Below are positions 46,266-56,186 of a stretch of 64,000 nt of DNA, in pieces (position 1 is the first letter of the stretch; every line of letters starts with the position of its first letter). Origin of the DNA: Diplodia intermedia (taxonomy: Eukaryota > Ascomycota > Dothideomycetes > Botryosphaeriales > Botryosphaeriaceae); NCBI GenBank assembly GCA_021495925.1, contig JAKEKT010000047.1, positions 62,001 to 126,000 on the forward strand. The letters are read 5' to 3'. The position numbers were made by a program, and so were the translations under genes. Under the pieces are notes generated by a model, which saw only the letters and a list, made by a program, of their open reading frames with translations, had not been told where the DNA came from and ran no database searches.

Positions 46266-47951
46266 ATGACGCACACTCTTCCGGAAAAAGCCAGGGACGC
46301 AATCGCGGGCATACTCCCGCCTGAGGAGATTTTGGAGCCCTCGTCGGAGCTCTACACCCAAGAGTCGAAGACATGGGCAGCCCAGAAGCAGAAGAACCCC
46401 GCTGTCGTTGTCCGGCCTGGCAACGCTGAAAGGCTGCAGAAACTGGTGCCTTACCTGTACGACTCGGGCCTTGACTTCGCCATCCGCTGCGGCGGCATCG
46501 GTTCCAGTTCCGCAAAAGATGTTGTCTTGAGCATGAAGCGGTTTGATTCGTTCAAGTACAATCAAGAAGACCAGACCGTCGTCGTTGGCGCGGGCCAGAC
46601 ATGGGGCGACATTGAGCAGAAGCTGGAAGAGGTGGCTCCGGGTCGCATTGGTACTGTCAACTGTCACCATGATCTACATCGATGCTAACGCTGGCACACA
46701 GTTGTCTCAGCACGGGTGCCGTGGGTTGGAGTTGGCGGGTCCACTCTCAGCGGATGTATTTCCTGGGTGGGCACGCAGTTCGGCCTGGCTGCGGACCCTC
46801 AGAACATGCTTGACGTGGAGATTGTCCTCCGCGATGGGCGGAAGGTATGGGCATCAAGCGAGCCTGACCTGCTTTGGGCGTTGCGCGGAGGCGGCGGGAA
46901 CTTTGGAGGCTCGTCCCCCAGCTGATCATGGCCGGCGCACGTCATACTGATGAGGTGACTCCAGTTGTTACCGCATTCCATTTCCGCACGCATCCGTACT
47001 CGACTTCCATCCTCAGCGGCTACATTTCGTTCCCCCCGACTTCTCTTGAAGCCGTGTCCCAAGGAGTCTCGGCTCATGCGGCGCGGCCAAATGACCCGCT
47101 TGTTTCATTCCACTGCTTGGTCGCAGTGGCGGACCCAAAGCTTCCAGGGCAAAGCGCTTGGACCGAGTCTGCGACTCAGAGCGACTCCAGCGGAATCAAC
47201 GTCGGGATTTTCATCTTCGATGCCAGGGGCGAGGAACATGGCCGCAGCCAGCAAGGCTTCAAGTGGGCATTTGACATTCCCGGGGCGGTGGACAAGACCA
47301 CTGTCGCTACTAGCCTCAAAGTGGTGAACGAGCTTCAAGGTGAGCACACGACGACCTGCATTGAATCGAGCTAACGAAGTGGTAGGAAGTAATCAGCATC
47401 TGGTCGGGGTCACGAACAGTTACGGGAACGCCTGCCTTGCCTCTGACATTGACCCTGAGTTTGTCATGCGAGGCAAGAACTGGGTGGAAGGTGTCGCCAA
47501 AATGGATGCCAGGCTCGGTCCAGGAACGCTGTTCCTTCTCGAGGTGATGCCCGGGGATGCGTTCCATGCCACTTCGGGACCCGAGGAGACCGCATGGCCG
47601 CACTCTTCTGCTTGCCACGTCTTGCAGCTCCTGACCGGAAGCCACCCGGACTCAAGCTGTCCGGAAGAGTTGTGTGAGCACGCTCTGGCAATGGCGCCCT
47701 ACATTATCAAGAAGTCGCATTCGAAGGCGGACTTCTTCCCCAACTTCCTTGAGTCAATCAATGACCGCAGTGCAGTACGTACACTTCATTTGTTTCATCC
47801 GTTCCAGGGCTGATTGTTTTAGATCTTTGGCGTGAACTATCCCAAACTGCAGCAAATCAAGAAGCACTACGACCCTCGGGAAAGGTTCAACAAGGGTTCA
47901 TGGATCCCTCTTCCTGAGGATGGAAAGGGAGCTCCGCAATCTCACATTTGA
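46266..47951 (+). CDS. FAD-linked oxidoreductase (BBE/PCMH type)
   Basis: Five exons: 46266-46650, 46702-46908, 46965-47339, 47386-47774, 47823-47951; 494 codons. The FAD-binding PCMH domain spans AVVVRPGNAERLQKLVPYL to LLWALRGGGGNFG, including VGVGGSTLSGCISW. The C-terminal BBE segment is KKHYDPRERFNKG. At the place where covalent members have GGH, this protein has CGGIGSSS, so the histidyl-FAD bond is probably absent. It lacks a signal peptide, so an intracellular oxidase or dehydrogenase of unknown substrate. The second intron, needed to keep NFG-VVTAFHF in frame, starts with GC instead of GT (46909-46964). It lies 234 bp before a Zn2Cys6 gene on the same strand, a likely regulator pair. 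Confidence 0.85.
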
Positions 47952-48185
47952 GTCAAGGCGTCCAGTTCTGCAGTTTCGTCTCATTTCATCACGTTCTTTT
48001 TCAAACACAGTTTGTCCGCAGATCTATGACACGCTCTATAGCAGGCAGCCTTCAGCAAGTATACATGATTTCTGATGCAACCGCCGAGGCACTTGTTCGA
48101 GAATACTTACGTAAGGCACCACGCGGACATTGCGGGACTGCCCCTCGAAATTCCAAGTTAATCTCATCACCTCCATGCTTTACAA

Positions 48186-49933
48186 ATGAAAGTCGCAAAG
48201 GCGTGCAGACAATGCCGCGAAAGCAAGCGCAAATGCACCAGCGGTTCCAACACGTATTGCTGCACTCCGTGTCAACACAAGAAGCTCCCCTGCAGCTTTG
48301 CAGGCAATCGCAGCCGCCTGCATGCTTCCCTCCTACCGCAACCCACGTCGCCGGTATCGGCATCCTCGGGAGAAGCACTACCGGAATGCCGGTTCCAAGG
48401 CATAGCTTACCCAACACAAGACATCCTCCACGAACTGGTGGACCTGTACATCACCCTCATCTACGACAAGCCGCACTCGCTTTTCCACGTGCCGACAATT
48501 CGACACGCGACCGTCGCTGGATCCATCTCTAAGCAAGTACTCTGCGGCATTCTTGCTTTGTCTGCCAGGCATGTATCATCACACCAGCCCTTCCCCGCAT
48601 CCATAGCTGATGCTTTTCGCGTCGTGAAGATTCCACCATGACCCCGACATCCAAGCCCATGGAACGTCGTTTGCTCGGGAAGCCAAACGCTTGCTGAAGG
48701 AAGATGTCGAAAACATTTGCATCGAGAATGTTCAGGCGTGCATCCTCGTAGCCAATACCTGCGCTGCTAACAACGAAGCGACATCGGAGGCGCTGTTCTT
48801 TGGTTCGGGTAGCTCTTGGTAGAATCAGCTGACTGTGGAGTTTGACGGTCGTGCAGGCATCGCCATTCGAATGGCTCAGATCTTGTCTCTCCCCGAAGCC
48901 AGTGCTGCCGATACCGCCGTAGATCAGGAAGTCAAACGCCGTGTATACTGGACCCTCTACATGGTAGACCGTTGGAACTCGGCCGGAACCAGACAGCTGC
49001 CGGATGCTCTGAAACACCCCATGCCGGTGCATGAACTGGAGTTCCATCAACCACATTTCCGCTACCATGCAAGCCTTAATCCCGGGTTGTGGGCGTACTT
49101 CATCAGCTTAGCCAGCATCTTCGGAGAGATCCAGGACCTGCACCGGCGACACGTCAGCGGCGAGCTGGAAGACGTTCAGTTCGAAGAGCAAGCCCAAGGC
49201 TTGGCCGCCCGTCTGGAGCAGTTTGCCGAAGGATTGCCCACCGAGCTGCGCTTGAACGTCGACAATGTCCGCTGGCACGCCGACCAAGGCATCGGCCGCA
49301 CCTTTGTAGCCCTGCATCTGGGATTTCACCACTACTCGACCCTCATCCATTTCCAGTACCTTGACATACAGCTTCCCCGCACCCCGAAGCAGCGCCTCTT
49401 CGCAAGCCGATGCAAACACCATGCCAACACCTACAGCGATCTTCTCAAACTCTCGACTGAGATCCCCAACTGCGATGCAGTATACAACATCGTCGGGCAT
49501 ATGACGGTCGTGTCGTCCATGCTGTTGCACATTCTATGCTTTGGCGAAGAGGAAGAACTACCGATGGCTCGGCAGCGGCTCGAGCAGAACTTCCAGGTTC
49601 TCATCAGACTCCGAAGTTACTGGCCCAGCGTACACAAAATGGTAAGCCTCCATTCGTCCTACTCAGATCTCAATCCATTGTTCTGAACCGTTGTAGATGG
49701 ATCGCCTTTTCGCCTTCCAAACAGCATGCATGTGGACCGTCGACCCGAACACACATAAAATCGACAAGTGGATGTTGAAGTTCCTATTGCAGCATGCCAT
49801 TGCCATCGGGGACAAGGTCGAGAACTCTGCAGCGCCTATATCGTCCGTCTCTGCCGTCATATCTGTGGTTTCAGAGATTTCCTCCGAGCGCGGTCGATAT
49901 GCCACGAACGCGCTGTCCATGCTCCGGCAATGA
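48186..49933 (+). CDS. Zn(II)2Cys6 transcription factor
   Basis: Four exons: 48186-48568, 48630-48802, 48857-49641, 49697-49933; 525 codons. The DNA-binding cluster is at residues about 7-37: CRQCRESKRKC, then an 8-residue spacer, then CTPCQHKKLPC, with one extra Cys before the fourth ligand. The fungal-specific factor domain follows (FFGIAIRMAQILSLPEA, KRRVYWTLYMVDRW). The first intron has a GC donor (CAG|GCATGT, 48569-48629) and an AAG acceptor; it alone links LSARFHHDPDIQAHGTSFAR in frame. The next intron (54 nt) is ordinary. It probably regulates the adjacent oxidoreductase and perhaps neighbours; the binding site is unknown. Confidence 0.87.
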
Positions 49934-50121
49934 CACAGAGATGCGAGAAATCAAAAGATAGAACAAGTGCACGCACACGTGTTTCCATCGTTGGTCTCAT
50001 CAAACTCAGTCACCTACATGCTCCACGCGACTTCCAACAACGTCAACCTTCCATACATACGTACATACATACATTGCCCCACACCCAGCACCACCTCCCC
50101 CCAGCCTCACGCCTCCTCCAC

Positions 50122-51373
50122 ATGCTCCGCACCAACCGCCTCACTCCCCTTACCCCCATCCACCTTTCCCTTACCACCACCCACCTCAACCGCCTCCCCC
50201 TTCCCCGCCAGTCCACACGCCGCCGGGCCGGGGGGCCATCAAACAGCACCGCAACCCCCTCCAGGTTCGCCCAGCCCGTGCCCAAGGACCTTATTGACTT
50301 CATTGACGGCAACTGGGACACGCTGACCGACGCCTTCCGAACCAACTTCAAATCGTTTAAGACGGCAAGCAAGAAGCAAGGCACGTGGGAGGAGGTTTTC
50401 GGCAAGAGCAAGAAAACAGACGAGCTGTTCATGGCATACCACTACGCCCTCTACCTGGACCGCGTCGCGTCCGCCGGCAAGGAAAAATACCCCATCCCGC
50501 TCTACACCAACGTCTGGCAAAACTACGCAGGCGATGACGCCGACAACGATTTCCCCACCGTCGTCGGCGGCGGCGAGGAGCCGGGCAACTACCCGTCGGG
50601 CGGCGGCGTGGTCGACGTGCTGGACATCTGGCAGCACTTCACGCCCAGCCTCGACCTCGTCGCGCCCGACGTCTACCTCAACGACTACGCCAGCTCGTGC
50701 GCCAAGTACCGGCACCGCAACCAGCCGCTCTTCATCCCCGAGCAGCGCCGCGACGACCACGGCGCCCGCCGCGTGTGAGCCGCCTTCGGCAGCCACCAGT
50801 GCCTGGGCACCTCGCCCTTCGGCATCGACACGCAGGCCCCCGCGGCCAACCCCTTCACCCGCACCTACGGCCTGCTGGCCCGCGTCGCGCCCATCGTGGT
50901 CGCCGCCCAGCGCCGGCCCGACTCGTCGTGCGGCTTCTTCTTCGACGAGCTGCCGGCGGCGGCCGTCGTCGACCCCTCGCCGCCGAAGACGGCCACGTTC
51001 AGCGACTGGGACCTCGACGTCCGGCGCTGCTTCGTCTTCGGCAAGCCCGGCCCCGGCGCCGGCATGGTCGTGCACCTCGGCGGCGGCGCGCTTCCTGCTC
51101 GTCGGCTGGGGCTTCCGGGTCGTCGCCCGGTCGCGCCACCCGCGCAGCACCTTCGCCGGCTTCCTGCGCTTCCGCGAGAAGTACGTCGCCGACGGCGAGA
51201 CGGGCGAGCTGCGCACCCTGCGGAACCTGAACGGGGACGAGACGCGGAGCGGTGTTTACGCCATTATGCCGAATGAGGACCCGGATTATGGCGGCTTCCC
51301 TATTTGCGTGACGATCCCGGCAAGGACGATGATTGCGGAGCTGGAGCTTTATTCGATTGAGGAGGAGGAGTGA
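50122..51373 (+). pseudogene. broken DUF5597 / GH35-like beta-galactosidase-type enzyme
   Basis: Plus-strand sequence from about 50260 matches the second half of GH35-like enzymes with a DUF5597 domain: KKTDELFMAYHYALYLDRVA, then PLYTNVWQNYAG, VLDIWQHFTPSLDLVAPDVY and PLFIPEQRRDDHGARRV. A TGA follows at 50776-50778, and the frame resumes at once with AAFGSHQCLGTSPFGIDT; relatives usually have Trp here (TGG). A second lesion, a one-base frame change in the GC run at 51081-51090, lies before FLLVGWGFRVVARS. The C-terminus (RNLNGDETRSGVYAI) is intact. The N-terminal barrel half is missing entirely. ATG 50122 is only the first in frame and is not supported by homology. Confidence 0.75.
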
Positions 51374-51872
51374 GTAGCGGGAGATGAAGCGTCTGTGTGT
51401 ATTCAATGCGATAAACGAGAATTTGATCGACTGAAGCCGAAATCATCCAGGGGGTTCCACCTCCGCGGGACGTTAGCTTTGATGGCCATGAGTAATGCCG
51501 GGATCTTGCTTCTCAGAAAACGTCCGGCAAACTTTCTTATACACGGTCGGGCAGATTTACCACCACATGCCTCCTTTCTGCAGGCGCTAGCCGCCTTCGG
51601 TAGGTAACGCGACCGGATCTCGTGACGAGTGGGTCCTCGTTTGGGAACGATGCGTTGTCTGGCTGATGTAATCTCCATCACGTCCGCTGTGCCACACCCC
51701 TGCCTTTGGACATCGGTTGTCTTCCCCGAACCGTGTATCAATGCGTCTCTCATGACACGGTCCCCTGGGCGGCCTATAAACCAAAGCCTGCTCCCCCACT
51801 TGTCATGCTTCCCAGCCTTTTGTTTTTCCGACGCAGTCTCCCGGCCCTCCGCAGATCCGTTCTTCGTGCAAC
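51374..51872. other. intergenic, methyltransferase promoter
   Basis: 3' flank of the broken enzyme gene and promoter of the methyltransferase gene. No coding signal. Confidence 0.5.
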
Positions 51873-53222
51873 ATGGCTGCTGACGAAACCCACCCGTCTG
51901 TTCCTGCAAACATGGAGAGCATTGAGATTGATGAATCAGTATGTCTTCCAATCGGTCGTGTTACGCCTGGCATTTTCGCTGACACCTCTCGTAGTTCGAG
52001 GCGGATTCAACCCGCGGAAGTGTCGACGAACAACTGTAATGATCGCATGGCGTTTAAAGTGGTCGAGGCTGCTAACGGCCCGTACAGGTCTGCCTACTCG
52101 CAGTCTTTGACTTCCAGTGTCACTGCCTACCCTGTCGAGAACGGCCGGCGGTATCATGCTTACAAGGGTGGAGATTACTACATGCCCAATGACGATGTTG
52201 GTACCCGCATGGTTTTAATCTTTCGTCAACTGATTCTTGATCCCAGACCGAGCAAGATCGGCTTGACTTCGTCCACCACATGTTGATGCTCACCACGAAC
52301 CAACAACACTTTCAAGCTCCGATCAAGGAAGCTGAGCTGAAACGTGTCTTGGATGCCGGGACCGGGACCGGCATCTGGGCTATTGAAGTTGGTATGCGAA
52401 ACAAAATCCTCTCCCCCCACGGTCTGGAAGCTGAACACGTGATTAGCGGACAAGTACCCCGATGCGCAGGTAAGTCTACTGACTCGTTCCCACCATTCGA
52501 GGACGTTGCTGATGCCGAGTAGGTTCTCGGGAACGATCTGAGCCCTGTGCAACCGCAATGGGTGGTATGTTCTCTCAATGCCGCTGTTATATCAGGCTGG
52601 CTCTGACCGTGCAGCCCCCGAATGTGAAATTCGAAGTCGATGATATCGAGGCTACTTGGACATATGCGCAGCCTTTCGACCTGATCTTCGCCCGCTACCT
52701 CGACGGAGCAATCTCCGATTGGCCCGCGCTCGTCTCCAACATGTACAACAACGTCCGCCCAGGCGGATGGGTTGAGTATGTACCCCCCCCTCAGCCGCGT
52801 ATTGACATCAGCGAGCTGAGAAATACAGGCTACAAGGCTTTGACCTGCACTACAGGTCCGATGACGGCTCCGTCAAGCCCGACTCGTACATCACCAAGTT
52901 CATAGACAATCTCGAAACGGGATGCGCCAAGCTAGGCAAAGAGTTCTACAGCGGCCCGAAGCTTGAAGGCTATCTGCAAGACGCCGGCTTCAAGAACGTC
53001 CACGTGCAGCCGTACAAAGTCCCCTCGGGTCCGTGGCCCAAGGACAGGAAACTGAGAGAGATCGGCACCATCAACCTGTTGCAAGCCCTTGACGGCATGG
53101 AAGGGTTCTCCCTGCGCATCTTCACGGGCGTCTTGGGCTGGACGGTTGATGAAGTGACTGTCTTCTGTGCGAAGGTCAGGGAGGAGCTGAAAGTGAAATC
53201 TGTCCATCCTTACATTCTCTAG
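51873..53222 (+). CDS. LaeA-like SAM-dependent methyltransferase
   Basis: Eight exons: 51873-51938, 51995-52035, 52088-52196, 52247-52391, 52447-52469, 52523-52564, 52615-52775, 52829-53222; 326 codons. The fifth exon is only 23 nt. Joined, the protein has the family entry ENGRRYHAYKGGDYYMPND, TEQDRLDFVHH, and motif I DAGTGTGIWAIEVADKYP (residues about 107-124). [20 protein letters not shown] and FDLIFARYLDGAI follow. These are class I methyltransferase features of the LaeA/UMTA type, common in fungal secondary metabolism. LaeA itself is a global regulator; most paralogues have unknown targets, and this one could modify a small molecule. Many close-set introns are usual for the family. Confidence 0.88.
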
Positions 53223-53568
53223 TAAGTTCTACCGCTCCGTCACTCCCATTTTCAGGGCCTCTAATGAGGAGTAGCTACGTTGCTTATGGCCAGAAGCCTG
53301 AGTAGGGCACCGAAGCAAAGGTGTGAGCATTTTGTTTGCGGGGTGGGTATGCACGCTTTGTTCCGAACAATGACGACGCAATACATGAGTAATTTCCAGA
53401 CTGAGTCAAGACCAACTCGACCATGCCCATCATGTTTGCATTGACGACCTTAGTCGTCTACCTGCGTTGCCGTGCTTTTGTGATGCTGACCATGGCAAGC
53501 CTCTCTTCGAGGTGACTCTCAGAAATACTGGTTTCATCGATAGTAGAGCTGAATAATGGTCGACTGCC
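53223..53568. other. convergent intergenic region
   Basis: Lies between converging 3' ends of the methyltransferase and GH43 genes. No feature recognised. Confidence 0.5.
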
Positions 53569-54739
53569 TCAAACAGCGGCCAGGGCGTCATACTGCTCCT
53601 GCGTCAAAGCAAGAACAGAGCCATGCCTCATATAGGCCATGTCGACAGCCGTGTCCTGCACCCACACGCCCGTCGTCGGGTCCGACGGCCCATACAGCCG
53701 GATTCCGGCGTCGTCGCCGAGCTTGTCCGCAATCATGTACGCCACGCCGTCGGCGGTGTTGTCCCAGAACGCGTAGGCGCCCTCGTAGTCGGCGACGACC
53801 TCGCCCACCTCCTCAAATGTCCCAAACAGGCCGTCGTTACCGACTTCCGTGTGGATGCCTTCGTGCGCCCAGAAGCGCACGTATGCCGTGTCGTTGATCT
53901 TCAGGAAGCTGAGGTCGATGGTGCTGTCCGGGTTCCGGTCGATGTACGTCTCCGGGGCCGTGAACGTCTGGAAGTCGCTCGTGTGCGCGTAGCGCATGAC
54001 GGCCTCGCCGATGGCGCCGTTGTTGTGCGCCGTGTCGTTTTCGGCGAACTGCTCGGTGGTCAGTGAGTGCAGGTTGCCGTACGCTGGATCGCGGTGGAGC
54101 TCTCACAAACTTGGCGGCCCAATGCACCATGTAGCTCCCTGTCCTGCACTTCAGCCCTGTCCATGTGCAAAGTATGAAGCAGCTTACCTGCATCCGGGTC
54201 GTAGATGGCGTCGGGCGCCCAGGCCATGCCGGCAGTGTCATCCTCGACGGTGATCAGCCTTTCGTCCGTCCAGTTGACCAGGTCGGTGCTGTCCCAGATC
54301 AAGAGGGCCTTGGAGCCGTTGGCAGACGCCGCATCCCACGACGCGTACTGCCGAGCGTGAGCGGAAGTAGAGACAAGCAGCATTTCGAAATGCTTACATC
54401 CTCAATGTTCAGGTCCGTGGCGAGAAGATACCACTTTGTGGCGTCCTCTTCTCCGCCGCCGGGCACAATCGAGAGATCCCGCACGGTCTTCTGCCCGAGG
54501 GTGGGAACGAAGAGGGGCTTTCCGCCATTGATGGGGGTGAAGGTCAATGGGTCCTCGTTGGTACTCAAAGCGAAGAAAATGCCGGTTTCGTTCGTCTTCC
54601 AGTAGGCTGTCAGGTAGCCGACTTTGTTGGAGTCCGCCCTCTTGCCCAAAATGCCGCCGTCGCCAGTAAAGGGTGCGGCGAAGGCCACAGCCGAAGCGCA
54701 AGCACAGGCGAGACTTGCGGTGAAGTAGTTCGAGCGCAT
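53569..54739 (-). CDS. GH43-type secreted glycoside hydrolase
   Basis: Four exons: 54398-54739, 54188-54347, 54107-54138, 53569-54048; 337 codons. A signal peptide (MRSNYFTASLACACASAVAFA) precedes a five-bladed propeller-like sequence with GYLTAYWKTNETGIFFALST, TDLVNWTDERLI, MAWAPDAIYDPDAG, SYMVHWAAKF and DFQTFTAPETYIDRNPDSTI. GH43 members act on arabinan or xylan side chains. The catalytic acids were not assigned with certainty; the Asp in WAPDA is a candidate. Exon 3 is only 32 nt; the 58-nt intron after it has a CTGAC branch point and restores the family segment FFAENDTAH. A TATA-like element (ATATAAAAGA on the minus strand, 54801-54810) lies about 62 bp upstream. Confidence 0.85.
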
Positions 54740-56186
54740 GGTATCAGACTGCCAAACATATCAGGGCAGGGGGCTGAAGCGGTAACACCTTAGGGCGCAC
54801 TCTTTTATATGATATATTTTAACCGGAAATTCTTATTTCTCTCCGGCGCCGCCGAAGCGAGCCTCAAGTTCCTGGCCATGATGCCGGTGGACCTGTCGAT
54901 CCCAGCCTAGCGAGTACTTAACACTGCCTTGGCGATGGAAGCGTTGCGGGGTATCGTTTTTCAACGTCACCGATCACGAGAGGCGGGGTATTTAATAGGC
55001 GGACGTATACGCGGGGAACTTCCTGGAAACACGATCTTCCCCACGTCCCCCACCGGACCTCAGCGGAGACGCCATGCACAAGTCGTCGCAACGGCATTAA
55101 TGGCCCCCGGCCTTCTACACTCACGAATCACGAACGACATGATGACCATCGCCTTTATTTTTGGGTTAAAATTGCTTCGAAACCCCCGAGACTTTCATAT
55201 TCGCCACGCAAGTGGCTTTGCCCTACCGCCAACCGGTCCATCACTTAAAATGAGTACGGCGTAAGTCTTCAATTGGCTTTTCAACATGGCTGCCTAGTTT
55301 CTCTTCTGTGACATTCAATGGCCGAGGCTACCAGTCCGGTGATGCAGCGCTTTCGTAGTGGGACCAGTCACCACATTCGACCCAGTCACATGCGGCTGAG
55401 AGCTCGTCCATCCACAGAGCCAGGCAAACCACATACTGTCTCCATTGTCCGCAAGGTAGAGGCGTACATACCAGGCCCCAATGAGACACCGCTCCAATGA
55501 ACTAATTGCTATCGGATGCTCCAACCGCATGTGCAAAAGACAAGGAATGCATGAGAGGCTGCAATATTGCCACCTGCGGCCTTCGACTGGGATGCTAATA
55601 GTTGACTCGTCCGTTTGCACGTCAGTGCACGATGCACGAGTAAAAGCGTTCGAGAAGCCGTTCTTACTATCGGCCTCGTCATAGCACTGTGCCAATCCTA
55701 TTCTTTCACGAGGCTGCCCGCATTTCTTGGTCAAAATGATAGCCTGTTTGGGTATAGTGCCGGAAGGAACGGTTGTCTGAGCTTCGACTCCTACAGGCGA
55801 GTGGATACTAAACACCGTGCGAGACGGTTGTGCGGTACACGAACGTAAGCTTTTGATGGCTGTGCGGTGATTCTACGGTGACTCACAGTGACGGTATCTA
55901 CCTGCGGTCAGCACTACGGATGGACGAATCGGATTCAACCTCAGGCCCTCAGCTCGGGACATGCGGTTCCATTTTGCAAGGCTGTGGCTGAGCCACTCGC
56001 CCGTCGTCATTTCTAAACCGAATTATAGTAGCGCTGTCCATCAAAGGAAGCTTGTCCACGTTCCGGCGAAACGAAACGTTGTGACTCACTCAGTACAGAT
56101 TTTTCCACGCTGGCATAAAGGTTCTGTCCTTGTCCGCTCCATTGAAGCTGAAACAAGCAACGATTACCTCCCTGGAGACTTCAATC
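54740..56186. other. divergent promoter region
   Basis: Lies between the GH43 gene (leftward) and the ABC transporter gene (rightward). A minus-strand frame at 55315-55815 is open for 166 codons but lacks an ATG start and resembles no family. Confidence 0.5.

Noticed and set aside
55315..55815. 166-codon minus-strand frame upstream of the GH43 gene
   Set aside because: Begins with GTG, has no in-frame ATG near its start, no domain and no supporting splice sites.
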